A stretch of DNA of 64,000 nucleotides from Parasphaerochaeta coccoides DSM 17374 (GCF_000208385.1 NC_015436.1:2046001-2110000); one strand, 5' to 3'; counted from the first letter of the stretch, positions 52,834-62,839 are shown. Program-made: numbers and translations. Notes: generated from the letters alone by a model not told the origin.

Positions 52834-54195
52834 AGTGCCTTTGTACTCATCAAGGAACGCGCCATCCTGCGCCAACTGCTTCTTCAGTTCAGTAATATCC
52901 ACATCCTGCACAGAAACTCCTGCCTCCGCGCACAATGCCGCGGCAGTTCCTGCGCCTTGGCTTATTGCCATGACAACAGGAGTCACCCTGACGGCGGCGC
53001 AAGCCTCATGAGTCGCGCTGATGCATCGGCCTGAAACAATCAGGTTGTCTATCTCATGGGAGACAAGACATCGGTAAGGAACCGAATACCAGCTTCCTGG
53101 GCTGAGGAAACGATGCTTTGTGGCAGCTCCGTCAGGAGAATGTATGTCAATTGGATATCCGCCCATTGCAATGGCATCATTGAACATCGTGTTCTCCAGA
53201 AGATCCTCCGCCGTGAGCTTGTACACTCCGTTTATCTTGCGGCTTTCACGGATACCGACATACGGTCCTGTCATGACAACTTTACAAGACTCGAATCCGG
53301 GGATGTATTTTTGCAGGAACGCGACAATCTCCCTACCCTGGCGTCGTCCCTCAACCTCCGCTTCGGTGAGCTCGAAGGGATCGGTCGCCATCTTCTTTGT
53401 AATGCGGGACATGTTGACAATGAACTCTCCCACGTTGTTTGTCTCAAAACACAACACCATGTCCCTGTCTACGGAGAACTCTCCCCGTTCCTTGGCACGT
53501 TTCACCAAGGAATAGGCTCCCTGGATTCCTGTGCGCGGGATTTCCCTCAAGCGGTCAAAGGGGATAGTCGGCAGCATGTCGTCCCTGTGCGCAGACACAA
53601 AGTCAATCAGCTTGTCGCGGTCAACCCCGGAAACCTTTACGTTCATGGTCATCGGCTGGGCAAGATTATCCGATTCACGCCCGAAGACGCTGGGGACTCC
53701 CGCATGGGTGGCTACATCCGCATCCCCTGTACAGTCAATGACCACCTTCGCTTCTACAGAGAACGCTCCGTTCTTTGCATGAAGGGTGATACAGGTGATT
53801 TTTTTATCCTGGACATGACAGCCAGTATAAAGCGTATGGTACAGCAGCGTCACTCCGGCTTCCAAAGCCATCTGCTCAAGGACATATTTCAAACCTTCCG
53901 TGTCAAACGGTGTCACACTGCTTGCATAACCGACAAAGTCATCCATGTGTCCCGGTGAATAACCGAGGGCTTTCATCCTTTCCACGATTTCATCGGGGAT
54001 GCCGCGGACGACCTGGGTTTTTCCGGCATGATAGGTCATCTGGGGGCCTGTCCCGTAGCGGGTCAGGGCGCCTCCGAGAAAACCACTTTGCTCCACGAGA
54101 AGTGTTTTTGCTCCGTGACGCGCAGCGGCGATTGCCGCGACAGTACCGGATGGCCCTCCCCCTACGACAACCACATCATATATGAGATTTTTCAT
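52822..54195 (-). CDS. FAD-dependent oxidoreductase (FAD_oxidored family)
   Basis: A 457-residue flavoprotein with the dinucleotide-binding start YDVVVVGGGPSGTVAAIAAARHGAKTLLVEQ and a second conserved FAD region at the C-terminus (VSGRCISATHEACAAVRVTPVVMAISQGAGTAAAL). CTGDADVATHAGVPSVFG is typical of the FAD_oxidored family (PF12831), whose members oxidise or reduce varied small substrates. GAGGG six bases before the ATG at 54195 marks the start, 20 bases inside the upstream gene. The substrate is unknown; the operon suggests an organic or amino-acid derivative. Confidence 0.88.
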   Translation of the reverse strand: MKNLIYDVVVVGGGPSGTVAAIAAARHGAKTLLVEQSGFLGGALTRYGTGPQMTYHAGKTQVVRGIPDEIVERMKALGYSPGHMDDFVGYASSVTPFDTEGLKYVLEQMALEAGVTLLYHTLYTGCHVQDKKITCITLHAKNGAFSVEAKVVIDCTGDADVATHAGVPSVFGRESDNLAQPMTMNVKVSGVDRDKLIDFVSAHRDDMLPTIPFDRLREIPRTGIQGAYSLVKRAKERGEFSVDRDMVLCFETNNVGEFIVNMSRITKKMATDPFELTEAEVEGRRQGREIVAFLQKYIPGFESCKVVMTGPYVGIRESRKINGVYKLTAEDLLENTMFNDAIAMGGYPIDIHSPDGAATKHRFLSPGSWYSVPYRCLVSHEIDNLIVSGRCISATHEACAAVRVTPVVMAISQGAGTAAALCAEAGVSVQDVDITELKKQLAQDGAFLDEYKGTLFA

Positions 54196-54865
54196 CTTGT
54201 TCCCTCTCGGCACGCTCATGCATGGATTGTTTCAGATCGTGATATGTCCGGGCAAAGGCATGAGCCCCAATCTCTGATAAAGCCCGGATTCCTGTCCTGC
54301 CCAGCTTCAGTTTTCCAATGCGGAGAATCGGCACGGTGTAGTCCTTGCTTGTCAATCCCAGCTCGGTGCATTCCAGGACATGGAAGAACTCATGGCTCAG
54401 GATAAGCTCGACAGCGACATTCATGGACAGGGAATTTTCCTGTGCCCACAGCCTGATTGAAGGCAGATAAAGCACCACTTCTTTCCGACCGGAAACATAG
54501 TCGCAAAAGTATCGTCTGTTCCCTACAATCATGTCCTTGTCAATTTCCTTACAGGCTATGCCTTTTTTTGCAAGCAATTCCCTGAACCCGGCATTACCTT
54601 CGGCATTACCTTCGGCATTACCTTCGGCATTACCTTCGGCATTACCTTTGGCATTATTTTCGGCACTACCCTCAGCATCACCCACCATAGCAAATATCCG
54701 GCGGGCGGCTTGTTCGCCCTTGTCCCATGCGGCACAGACCGCCCGTTCCCTGTCGGCCTGTGGAATCTTGTCATAGCACAGGTCATAGCTCAGCTCGACC
54801 AAGGCAAGCTCCTTGCCGGGGAACGGGAAAATCTCATGCGCGGACATGTCACTGTTTTTCTCCAT
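54176..54865 (-). CDS. HExxH-motif putative metalloprotein with GNAE repeats
   Basis: A 229-residue protein I cannot name. The C-terminal half has a zincin-like helix ELILSHEFFHVLE (HEFFH) followed about 45 residues later by RALSEIGAHAFARTYHDL, whose Glu could be the third ligand, so a gluzincin-like site is possible. Residues about 64-92 are a low-complexity GNAE tandem repeat encoded by 12-bp DNA units. There is no signal peptide, so it is likely cytoplasmic. GGGAG five bases before the ATG at 54865 supports the start. It sits in an operon between the hydantoinase-like gene and the FAD oxidoreductase. Confidence 0.8.
   Translation of the reverse strand: MEKNSDMSAHEIFPFPGKELALVELSYDLCYDKIPQADRERAVCAAWDKGEQAARRIFAMVGDAEGSAENNAKGNAEGNAEGNAEGNAEGNAGFRELLAKKGIACKEIDKDMIVGNRRYFCDYVSGRKEVVLYLPSIRLWAQENSLSMNVAVELILSHEFFHVLECTELGLTSKDYTVPILRIGKLKLGRTGIRALSEIGAHAFARTYHDLKQSMHERAEREQDEKSHI
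54590..54673 (-). repeat. 12-bp tandem repeat array in the HExxH gene
   Basis: About seven units of GGCATTACCTTC (plus-strand sense) lie head to tail. The first four or five are identical or differ by one base, and the last two are decayed. Each unit codes for GNAE-like residues on the minus strand, so unit gain or loss keeps the frame. Confidence 0.9.
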
Positions 54866-54913
54866 AAGGACTCCCTGATGTGCGAATATGTCCAGAATAT
54901 GCACCACATCCGC

Positions 54914-57067
54914 TCAAACATCGACCCGCTTCGTCGCAATGACAATAAGGACTTCTCCGGCAGGGTACCCTGATACCTCCACAGTGCCGAGACTCAGGAT
55001 TTGGGATTCGCTCTGGAGTCCGGACAGGTCCACAATCTTTTTTCCAAGGACCACATAGATGTTCGGAAGGTTTGCCCCGCCGTCATTGTACTCCGTCAAT
55101 TCTTCAAGCAGCCACTTTATGTCACTTTCCCATGTTTCCCTGGAACTTTTCCTCACCCATGCATTGTTCTTCTGCAAGCGGATGATGCCTTCATCATCAA
55201 TCAGACGGAGCGCACGGGTTTCTTTCTTCATCAGTCCAAAAAGTTTTTTTTGTGTCTTCATCTGCTGTATGGCGAACATCTGGCCGTTCTCAGCTGTGAC
55301 CGTCAGCCCCTGAGAAGCGACATTCAGGTTCCCGGCGACCAAGGAGATGAGCATGGCCTCGGAAAGCTTCTCCTGCCTGAGATCCTTGCTCCGCATTTCA
55401 GTGGCGCCGACAGCAATGGCACGCACCAGATTCCTCTGGGTATCCACCTCCACACTGACATCGACTGTTCCGGGAGCCGCTCCGCTTTGGATGGCTTTCA
55501 TCTCGGCTTCACGTCGCACCTGGACTATATCCTCGTCAGTGGGGTTGATCACCGTCCTTTCAACCATGTCCCTGACCATTGCCAGGGCGACGCCTATCGT
55601 AGAAATGACCGGTGCATTCCTGGCCAGTTTCCACGTGTGTTTCATGATACCGGCAAGATGGGGAACGACCACCGCAGCGCCACCGCCGCCACCGACAAAC
55701 AGAGTAGTACGGGGATTCATGTGATAGTCTTTCAGCAGCTGGGCGACTACGGCACCGTTCTTCACCGCGGCAAAACCCAATACTTTCCGGGCAGCTTCTT
55801 CAAGGGAACAGCCCATATTGTCCGCCAATGGCTTCCATGCTATGCGGGCGGCTTCCGCGCTCCCATAAGCGTAATCACCTTCGGTGACATATCCGGCAAT
55901 ATTCGCAGCTCCTGACAGTGTCAGGGCAATCCGGACGCCTCCGTCACATTCAATGCTGGCATAATCAGCGTCCGACGCCGTATGACGAACCGGAACCAAG
56001 CGCGGATTCTTCAAAACAGCGGGGTTGGAGAACACTTCGTAGTTCAACCCTACGATATGGGCGGAACGCGGGCCGGTATCCACGGCTTTTCCGTCCTTAA
56101 TCTTAATCATGCTGCCGCCGCCAATGCCGACCGTGCGCACATCCAGGCTATTGAGATAGGTCTTGTGTCCGCCGACCTCAGCGTACTGGATCATGACCTT
56201 CCCGTCCTTGACGCAGGAAATATCGGTGGAAGTCCCTCCCACCTCAAAGAATATCCCGTCGGTCAGCTTCTCATACATGAGCGCTCCGGCGACTCCCGCC
56301 GCCGGGCCTGAGAGAATGGTAAGGATAGGACGGGAACGAACCTCATCAACGCTCATGACGCCTCCATCACAGCGCATGATCATCAGAGGACTCGTGATGC
56401 CGGCTTTCTGGATGCTCTCCTCGGTCATCGTGGCCGCTTCAAGCATCTTGGGCATCACGCTTGCGTTGATGACCGCGGTTCTCGTCCGTATCCGTAGCCC
56501 GTACAGTTTTGAAATGTCATTCGTCGCCGTCCCAGGAATGTTCTTGCGGGTACAGAGGCTCACGGCGAGATTTTCATTTTCAGGATTGTCAACACTGAAT
56601 GTCTCAGCCGTCACGATGCTTGAACCACCGGACTCCGTCAGTTTTACTATTGCGGCGGAAATATCCGCCGCAAGGTTTGTGCTTTTATCAACGACGACAT
56701 ATTCGTTGATGGTTTCCAGAAATTTTCCGGGAGAAAGCTCGATACGCCCGATGTGGGTGTCCGACTTGCTTTTCAAACCTTCAAGCCCGCTGCCCAGCGT
56801 GATGATGCCGACATCCGCGACATCACCCTCAAGCAGCGCATTCGTCGCCTGGGTAGTCCCATGGGCGATGAACACAATATCTTCCGGCTTTATGGAATGC
56901 TGTGTCATGATGGCATCCAGCACCTGGACGATACCGGCGGCCACGCCTTCCTTGGCAGTATGCGTCGTAGGAATCTTTACCGTTCCGACCAGCTCATACG
57001 TATCATTGTCAATCGCGGCGGCATCAGTGAATGTCCCCCCAACGTCTATGCCAATACGAACCTTCAT
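54914..57067 (-). CDS. Hydantoinase/oxoprolinase family protein (HyuA-like)
   Basis: A 717-residue protein of the ATP-dependent hydantoinase/5-oxoprolinase A family. The N-terminal actin-like phosphate loop is IGIDVGGTFTDAAAID, then FIAHGTTQATNALLEG and, in the main domain, SGPAAGVAGALMYEKLTDGIFFEVGGTSTDISCVKDG and GGGGGAAVVVPHLAG. The C-terminal third (about 580-717) is less familiar. No B subunit (HyuB) is nearby, which fits single-gene members of unknown substrate. It follows the permease by 34 bases. Confidence 0.9.
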   Translation of the reverse strand: MKVRIGIDVGGTFTDAAAIDNDTYELVGTVKIPTTHTAKEGVAAGIVQVLDAIMTQHSIKPEDIVFIAHGTTQATNALLEGDVADVGIITLGSGLEGLKSKSDTHIGRIELSPGKFLETINEYVVVDKSTNLAADISAAIVKLTESGGSSIVTAETFSVDNPENENLAVSLCTRKNIPGTATNDISKLYGLRIRTRTAVINASVMPKMLEAATMTEESIQKAGITSPLMIMRCDGGVMSVDEVRSRPILTILSGPAAGVAGALMYEKLTDGIFFEVGGTSTDISCVKDGKVMIQYAEVGGHKTYLNSLDVRTVGIGGGSMIKIKDGKAVDTGPRSAHIVGLNYEVFSNPAVLKNPRLVPVRHTASDADYASIECDGGVRIALTLSGAANIAGYVTEGDYAYGSAEAARIAWKPLADNMGCSLEEAARKVLGFAAVKNGAVVAQLLKDYHMNPRTTLFVGGGGGAAVVVPHLAGIMKHTWKLARNAPVISTIGVALAMVRDMVERTVINPTDEDIVQVRREAEMKAIQSGAAPGTVDVSVEVDTQRNLVRAIAVGATEMRSKDLRQEKLSEAMLISLVAGNLNVASQGLTVTAENGQMFAIQQMKTQKKLFGLMKKETRALRLIDDEGIIRLQKNNAWVRKSSRETWESDIKWLLEELTEYNDGGANLPNIYVVLGKKIVDLSGLQSESQILSLGTVEVSGYPAGEVLIVIATKRVDV

Positions 57068-57101
57068 ATCTCACCTTCTCCCTTTCAGTCATTTATATCG
57101 T

Positions 57102-58406
57102 TCAGATGTACAGAATGCCGGACAGAGCCACGCCGAAGACAGCGACCGCCCACAGGTAGGGCAGAAGTTTCTTCGTGATGGTATTCACGTCAACCTCGGT
57201 GAAGTTTGCCGTCCAGACATTCTGCGTGTTGGTCGGGTCGCCACAGCCCTGGATTCTTTCAGCGGCAAGGAAAGCACCCATGACAGCAAGAGGCGACAAT
57301 GAGCCGAGTCCTATGATGAGAGCGGCAATGCCGGAACCAAGCCCAAACAGGTTCATCGGACCGCGGTACAAGGCAAGGGGCGCCAGCAAGGAGAAGAACA
57401 GGATGTATCCGATGCGTCCGGATGGCACGACAGCGAGCAGGAATGGATTCAGCGTCGCTTTCACCGTAGGATGCGTCACCGCAAGATACAGGATGCCAAT
57501 ACCAATCATCAGGATGATGGCAGGGCCGCCGTCAGTGATACCGTCATAGCACGTCTTGACAAGAGTGTTCATTGCCTTTGAAAAACTTTTCGCGGTAAAA
57601 ATCAGTATCCATGCAATGCCGACAATGAAGGAAGGAACGACCGGCCATTTGAAGGCCGCGACCAGGATGATGGGAATTAACGGAGTCAGCACGGCAAAAG
57701 CACCGCGCACACCCTTGAGGTTCCTGTCATTTTCTTCTTCTTTCTTGACAGGAGCCGAAAAGCTGAACTTCGTTCCGTTCTTCTTGAACTCGACAAACAC
57801 AAGGATGAGTGTTGCAAGCGCGGTAGCCGCGAGAAGATAAATCTCAAAATTCCTGATATAGACGATCTCCAAGTTGAAAATCGAGGAAAAAGTCTTCCAG
57901 TTGGCAATGTTGAACGTCAGTCCCGTCGTAAAAGCCATGAGGAAAATACAGGCGGCGCTGATGGCGGGAATCCCGACAGAGACCAAGATAGGAAGCACGA
58001 TGGAGCCAACCATGATGATGGAACCCAGTCCGCTCAAGGTTGTAAAGAGAAGCGCGCATGCCACGACCATAATCAAGGTCACAATCAAAGGTTTGTCACC
58101 TCCCAGCTCGGCGCTTTTCTTGATAATCGTTTCAGTGACTCCTGTCTTGTTCATAAGCTGACCAAGCCATGCGCCGAATACGACAGCCATGATAGCCGCC
58201 GCCATACGGACCGTCCCTGCCTCAAGCACCGTCTGCAACCAGCCAACCTGGGCTCCCTGTTCGTTGACTTCCACGGCGGGGACTCCTGCGATGATACAAA
58301 TGACGACCGCCATGAGGGGCAAGGCCAAGAGCGTAGGAATCTTCTTGAGCATCATAAGTGTCGCAATCACCAAGAACGCAGCAATCATGAGAATGCCTTG
58401 TAACAT
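57102..58406 (-). CDS. Ion-coupled organic anion permease (IT superfamily, GntP/DcuC-like)
   Basis: A 434-residue membrane protein with about 12 segments. Hydrophobic stretches at the N-terminus (LQGILMIAAFLVIATLMML), a loop VVFGAWLGQLMNKTGVTETIIKKSAELGG and the second-half match YLAVTHPTVKATLNPFLLAVVPSGR resemble GntP, DcuC and CitMHS-type carriers. GGGAGG nine bases before the ATG supports the start. It lies directly before the hydantoinase-like gene and is probably the uptake system for that pathway's substrate. Confidence 0.82.
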   Translation of the reverse strand: MLQGILMIAAFLVIATLMMLKKIPTLLALPLMAVVICIIAGVPAVEVNEQGAQVGWLQTVLEAGTVRMAAAIMAVVFGAWLGQLMNKTGVTETIIKKSAELGGDKPLIVTLIMVVACALLFTTLSGLGSIIMVGSIVLPILVSVGIPAISAACIFLMAFTTGLTFNIANWKTFSSIFNLEIVYIRNFEIYLLAATALATLILVFVEFKKNGTKFSFSAPVKKEEENDRNLKGVRGAFAVLTPLIPIILVAAFKWPVVPSFIVGIAWILIFTAKSFSKAMNTLVKTCYDGITDGGPAIILMIGIGILYLAVTHPTVKATLNPFLLAVVPSGRIGYILFFSLLAPLALYRGPMNLFGLGSGIAALIIGLGSLSPLAVMGAFLAAERIQGCGDPTNTQNVWTANFTEVDVNTITKKLLPYLWAVAVFGVALSGILYI

Positions 58407-58520
58407 AATCCACTTCCTCCCTTTAGGAAACTAATATAAACACAGCATCCATGATGCCGTGACGAACCACATGAAAAAACTTTGCCCCACATCCTGCCTT
58501 CTTCACCGTTTCATCTTCTC

Positions 58521-59216
58521 TTACAGCGCGTCGATGGCTTCACGGAACTCTTGGGTGACAGCCCTAAGCCTTTCAGGAGAGGGATCCTTGCCCAGGACAA
58601 TGGCGCCGATCATGATTGCCTTGCACCCGGCGTGATGCAAATGCCTGACCTCCGAAGGCTTGATGACCTTCTGCGTAGGAATAAGCGTCGGCTTGCCGAC
58701 CTTGGCGGAAATATCCGCATATTTCAGGATGTCGGCATAGTTCAACGGTGTCCCGTAAAGCTCGCCCGGCTGTATGCTGCATTCCAAGACATCGATTTCA
58801 CTGGCACGTATGGCATCCAGCGTGTTCTGGGTATATGTCGAATCAATCGCGGGCATCTTGGTGAGAATCCGGGATTCCATCATATGCACGGGAAGATGCT
58901 GGGCGTAGGAAGAAAAGAAGTCCACTCCCAAGGCTTCCATTTCCACCCTTTCCTCAGGGGAAATGAAAGCATCCGCGCCACCGGGAACCAGACCGACCGG
59001 AACATCACCGCAAAGACGAACCATATCCCGCAAGAATCCCTTGTTTTCCTGATACGTGCCAAAGGTGTGTCCGCTTGCCCTGTGCCAGACGTTCACATGA
59101 ACCTTGACGGCATCACATCCACCATCCAAGGCGGCACGTGCCAGTCCAAGGTCATTCTCAGGCAGACTGACGACCAATGAAAATTTCCTTTCCGACAATA
59201 TCCTGTGCAATTTCAT
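58521..59216 (-). CDS. TIM-barrel protein, probable aldolase or epimerase-like enzyme
   Basis: A 231-residue (beta/alpha)8 barrel. VVSLPENDLGLARAALDGGCDAVKVHVNVWHR gives an early Lys and His near the barrel mouth, and HHAGCKAIMIGAIVLGKDP at the C-terminus looks like a phosphate-binding strand of the ribulose-phosphate-binding barrel superfamily. I do not recognise the exact family, so the reaction is open. AAGGAG eight bases before the ATG marks the start. It lies 33 bases after the ROK gene. Confidence 0.8.
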   Translation of the reverse strand: MKLHRILSERKFSLVVSLPENDLGLARAALDGGCDAVKVHVNVWHRASGHTFGTYQENKGFLRDMVRLCGDVPVGLVPGGADAFISPEERVEMEALGVDFFSSYAQHLPVHMMESRILTKMPAIDSTYTQNTLDAIRASEIDVLECSIQPGELYGTPLNYADILKYADISAKVGKPTLIPTQKVIKPSEVRHLHHAGCKAIMIGAIVLGKDPSPERLRAVTQEFREAIDAL

Positions 59217-59249
59217 TGAGGCATCTCCTTCAGGACATGTTTTCCTTCA

Positions 59250-60311
59250 TCAGGAAACCAACGCCCTGTCACGTACTTGTCCTGCGATGGTATTCACTTT
59301 ATCTGTCGCGGGAATATCATCAAGCATCCGGATATCGGGGACAGTTCCGTCATCCATTGCTTTTTTCAATTCCGCTTTCAACGGAGATAAGAATTTCTGG
59401 ACGTTCCCCACGAAAAAAATGGTGTCCAAGGAAAACAGCATACATATCATCCGTATGGCATTGCATGCTTTCTGAATAAAAACCTTGCCTCCCCTGTCAT
59501 CAAGGATGAAGGGAACAAGATTTGTCCCGGAAGCTTCCATGCTTCCGCTTCCCACGGGATTCCCATTCTTTTCTTCATGGAGGAACATGTGAGTGATGAT
59601 GCTTGCAGAGCCGTCCCTCAGAGGAATAAGCTTGCCTTCCAACATGACACTGACCCATACCTGCTTGCCGAAAACCAAGAGCGCGGCATTCTTCTGATCC
59701 CGTCTGTCCACCGCCGAGAGAGCATCATCCAGAGTATGTTCCAGGGAAAACTCCTCCAGAACCGGTACCTTGAAGCAGGTGAAAAGCGCATCATGGAGGG
59801 AAATGGTCGCCGACGACAATGAGGTCGAATACATGACGGAGAAATCCGAAGCCTGGATATCATCCTGGAAAAGCAGGCCGACTCCCATCAAACGTCCGCT
59901 GAGTGAGCTCTTTTCCTCCATGATATTCCGCACGGCATCTACAATCTCGGAAAACACATCGTCTCCGGACAGTTTTCCTTGTCTCGTCACTGCTTGTTCC
60001 CGACGGGTCAGGGACATGTCATAGAAATGGAGCGTGACATTGCGCCGGGATATTTCCGCTACAACGAAAAAACCATAGTTCCCATTGAGCCCCAGCTGCA
60101 TGCGCCGTCGCCCTCCGGTGGAACCCAGGGGAGCAATTTCAATGAGGATGCCATCTTCCAGCAATTCTCCGACAAGACTGGAAACCGTGCTGGGGGCAAG
60201 GTTGGTGATTTTCGCTACATCTGTACGGGAGATGGCATCCTGATGCATCAATGAGTTCAGAATCAGATTGGCATTGTGTTTCCTGATGTCCTGCAAGCTG
60301 CTTTTTTTCAT
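59250..60311 (-). CDS. ROK-family transcriptional regulator
   Basis: A 353-residue repressor-type ROK protein. Residues 1-75 are a winged helix-turn-helix (NANLILNSLMHQDAISRTDVAKITNLAPSTVSSLVGELLEDGILIE) followed by STGGRRRMQLGLN. The ROK fold follows, but the zinc-binding CxCGxxGC motif of sugar kinases is absent, so it should sense rather than phosphorylate. It heads the operon and probably controls it in response to the substrate or an intermediate. Confidence 0.87.
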   Translation of the reverse strand: MKKSSLQDIRKHNANLILNSLMHQDAISRTDVAKITNLAPSTVSSLVGELLEDGILIEIAPLGSTGGRRRMQLGLNGNYGFFVVAEISRRNVTLHFYDMSLTRREQAVTRQGKLSGDDVFSEIVDAVRNIMEEKSSLSGRLMGVGLLFQDDIQASDFSVMYSTSLSSATISLHDALFTCFKVPVLEEFSLEHTLDDALSAVDRRDQKNAALLVFGKQVWVSVMLEGKLIPLRDGSASIITHMFLHEEKNGNPVGSGSMEASGTNLVPFILDDRGGKVFIQKACNAIRMICMLFSLDTIFFVGNVQKFLSPLKAELKKAMDDGTVPDIRMLDDIPATDKVNTIAGQVRDRALVS

Positions 60312-60621
60312 TGTCCTTTTCCTCTATGGTACCATCCTGAACAGAGGAAAAGCATGGGCGTACAACTTTATTCGGAGTCCGTAATAAGTTGACAGTATCA
60401 TTGATTCATAAAGTCAGCAAGAAAAAAACCTCAAGGGAACAGAGAAAATTTTTTGAGGGATTTGGTTCCTCATACGCGCCTCGCCAGCCAAGCCGAGGGC
60501 ATCCGAAAAACGATTGAGACGAAAGGCCACAAAAAAGGGACCAGCAGTCCTGCTCAAGCAGAAACATGTCAGGTCCCTGGGGAAGGCTTAGTATCATGGA
60601 TACAAATCAGACAAATGCCGA
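60312..60621. other. Gap between the ROK operon and glnA
   Basis: These 310 bases hold the upstream region of the ROK gene and, nearer glnA, its terminator. I see no gene. A short minus-strand frame at 60406-60597 crosses the terminator and is not supported. Confidence 0.5.
60530..60578 (-). terminator. Rho-independent terminator after glnA
   Basis: On the minus strand AGGGACC and GGTCCCT enclose an inner CTGCTtgAGCAG hairpin and are followed by TTTTTT, 44 bases after the glnA stop. Confidence 0.8.
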
Positions 60622-62709
60622 TCAGACTGAGAAAAGAAGCTCTCCATAGGTAGGGAACGGCCAGTATCCCTGTCCTACGAACCCTTCCAGCTCATCGCTC
60701 ATCGCACGGGCTTCCTGCATCCTGGCAAGGATTTCATCACGACAGAAGCGGGCAGCCTCTATGCCGGACAGTCCCTTCAACCTGATGATGGTGTCGTCCA
60801 GTTCCTCCACCTTGGCGAACAGGCTGTCCTCAAGGTCGCTGAAACGCTTGACCAGTGTCTTCTCCATGGTCACGGCAAGGCTTGGATCCAAACTGCGTTT
60901 GGTAACTGCTTCCGCCGCGTACTTGGCAGAAAAAGCGCTGGCAGCGGGGAGAACCTGCTTGCGGATTATCTCAACAAAGGTAAGTGCCTCGATATTGATG
61001 GTCTTTATGTAATTTTCGACCAAAATATCGTAACGGCTATGCAGCTCCGAAGAACTGAACACTTTATATTTCGCAAAGACTTCTTCATTCTTCGGTGCGA
61101 TGAACGCCGGTAGTGAGTCTGGAGTCGAATGAAGGTTAAGCAACCCTCGCGCCTCCGCTTCCTTCACCCATTCATCACTGTAGTTGTTGCCGTTGAACAC
61201 AATCCTCTTGTGGGCAAGGTAGGTATCGGTGACAATCTTGGCAAGGGTTTTCTTGAAATCCTTTGTCCCTTCCAGCAGGTCAGAGAACTCATCCAGCTCC
61301 TTGGCTATGATGGTGTTGAGGATGATGTTCGGACCGGAGACGGAAAAAGATGAGCCCAGCATGCGGAATTCAAACTTATTGCCGGTAAAGGCAAAGGGGC
61401 TTGTACGGTTCCGGTCCGTGCTGTCCCTGGGAATGGGAGGCAGGACATGAACACCCAGAGCCATTGCCTTGCGGCTCTTGGCACCATAGGCTGTACCGTT
61501 GGCAAGGGAATCAAGGATTTCAGTCAGCTCCTCTCCCAGATACATCGAGACAATGGCGGGAGGCGCTTCGTTCGCGCCAAGGCGATGGTCGTTGCCCGCG
61601 CTGGCGACGGATACGCGCAACAAATCCTGATATTCATCCACCGCCTTGATCACCGCCACAAGAAAGATGAGGAACTGGGCGTTGTCAATCGGGGAATCTC
61701 CCGGTTCAAGAAGATTGATGCCCGTGTCGGTCGCCATGGACCAGTTGTTATGCTTGCCCGACCCATTGACCCCGGCAAAAGGCTTTTCATGGAGAAGACA
61801 GGCAAGGCCATGCTTGTCGGCAATCTTCTTCATGATTTCCATGATGAGCTGATTATGGTCTACGGCGAGGTTGGATGTCTCGTAGACGGAAGCAAGCTCA
61901 TGCTGGCTGGGAGCTACTTCGTTATGACGTGTCTTGGCATAGACGCCTAGTTTCCATAGCTCACGATCGAGATCCTGCATATAAGCGGATACACGGGGTC
62001 GGATGGGACCGAAATAGTGATCCTCAAGCTCCTGCCCCTTGGGAGGTTTCGCTCCAACCAAGGTACGTCCGCAATGAACCAGGTCTTTGCGCTTGAGATA
62101 AAGCTCACGGTCAACCAGGAAGTATTCCTGTTCAGGCCCTGCCGTGGTGATGACTCTCTTGACATCAGTCTTTCCGAACAGACGGAGCAGGCGTACCGCG
62201 GAATCACTCAACGCTTCCATGGAACGAAGAAGCGGAGTTTTCTTGTCCAGTGCTTCACCGCTGTAGGAACAGAAAGCCGTGGGGATGCACAGCGTATTGT
62301 CCTTGATGAAGGCATAACTCGTAGGATCCCATGCCGTATAGCCGCGAGCCTCGAAGGTAGCGCGGAGACCTCCCGAAGGGAAAGAAGATGCATCAGGCTC
62401 TCCCTTAATCAGTTCCTTGCCGGAGAATACCATCAAGACCCGTCCGTCCTTGGTGGGAGAAACAAAGCTCTCATGCTTCTCAGCGGTGATACCGGTCATT
62501 GGCTGGAACCAGTGGGTATAATGAGTCGCGCCCAGTCCAATCGCCCATTCCTTCATGGCATTGGCTACGGCGTTGGCTATGGTGATGTCCAAATCTTTGC
62601 CGTCTCGAACCGTTTTCTTCAGCGCCTTGTAGATGTCCTGAGGCAATGACTCCTGCATGATCCTGTCATTGAAGACGAGTGACCCAAAATAACTGGAAAT
62701 CGTATCCAT
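60622..62709 (-). CDS. glnA: Glutamine synthetase type III
   Basis: A 695-residue type III glutamine synthetase (GlnN-like), far longer than the 450-470 residues of type I. Family landmarks are [92 protein letters not shown] and [48 protein letters not shown] seven bases before the ATG marks the start. The leader has a terminator hairpin, and an ANTAR regulator gene is divergent, suggesting control by nitrogen through antitermination. Confidence 0.96.
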   Translation of the reverse strand: MDTISSYFGSLVFNDRIMQESLPQDIYKALKKTVRDGKDLDITIANAVANAMKEWAIGLGATHYTHWFQPMTGITAEKHESFVSPTKDGRVLMVFSGKELIKGEPDASSFPSGGLRATFEARGYTAWDPTSYAFIKDNTLCIPTAFCSYSGEALDKKTPLLRSMEALSDSAVRLLRLFGKTDVKRVITTAGPEQEYFLVDRELYLKRKDLVHCGRTLVGAKPPKGQELEDHYFGPIRPRVSAYMQDLDRELWKLGVYAKTRHNEVAPSQHELASVYETSNLAVDHNQLIMEIMKKIADKHGLACLLHEKPFAGVNGSGKHNNWSMATDTGINLLEPGDSPIDNAQFLIFLVAVIKAVDEYQDLLRVSVASAGNDHRLGANEAPPAIVSMYLGEELTEILDSLANGTAYGAKSRKAMALGVHVLPPIPRDSTDRNRTSPFAFTGNKFEFRMLGSSFSVSGPNIILNTIIAKELDEFSDLLEGTKDFKKTLAKIVTDTYLAHKRIVFNGNNYSDEWVKEAEARGLLNLHSTPDSLPAFIAPKNEEVFAKYKVFSSSELHSRYDILVENYIKTINIEALTFVEIIRKQVLPAASAFSAKYAAEAVTKRSLDPSLAVTMEKTLVKRFSDLEDSLFAKVEELDDTIIRLKGLSGIEAARFCRDEILARMQEARAMSDELEGFVGQGYWPFPTYGELLFSV

Positions 62710-62756
62710 TGATGTTCTCCCCTATAAAAACCGGCTTCGCAATACCTGCATGATAT

Positions 62757-62796
62757 GAAAAAAGACGCCGTAGACCACATGGACTACAGCGTCTTT
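62757..62796 (-). terminator. Terminator hairpin in the glnA leader
   Basis: On the minus strand AAAGACGC and GCGTCTTT close a stem that continues with GTAG/CTAC pairs and a small CATGTG-type loop, then TTTTTT. It lies 48 bases before the glnA ATG and downstream of the promoter, so it is in the 5' leader and would attenuate transcription. I did not find a certain second hairpin with the ANTAR A1/G4 hexaloop. Confidence 0.8.
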
Positions 62797-62809
62797 GCTG
62801 ATGTCGTTA

Positions 62810-62839
62810 CTTTTACAGGAGACTGCCCGTTTCTGTCAA
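62810..62839 (-). promoter_or_regulatory. glnA promoter
   Basis: On the minus strand a perfect TTGACA (62834-62839), an 18-base spacer and TAAAAG (62810-62815). Transcription would start near 62803, just before the leader hairpin. The rest of the 313-base divergent region up to the ANTAR start is AT-rich and has a CGCAAG-N5-CTTGCG repeat near 62926-62942. Confidence 0.65.

Noticed and set aside
56163-57302. Long plus-strand open frame (379 codons) opposite the hydantoinase-like gene
   Set aside because: It is antisense to a well-supported coding region and crosses a gene boundary. Its sequence is low-complexity and shows no family motifs.
62757-62796. Calling the glnA leader hairpin a standard ANTAR target
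   Set aside because: The loop does not show the A1/G4 hexaloop, and no tandem partner hairpin was found after the predicted start. I list it only as an attenuator with ANTAR control as a hypothesis.
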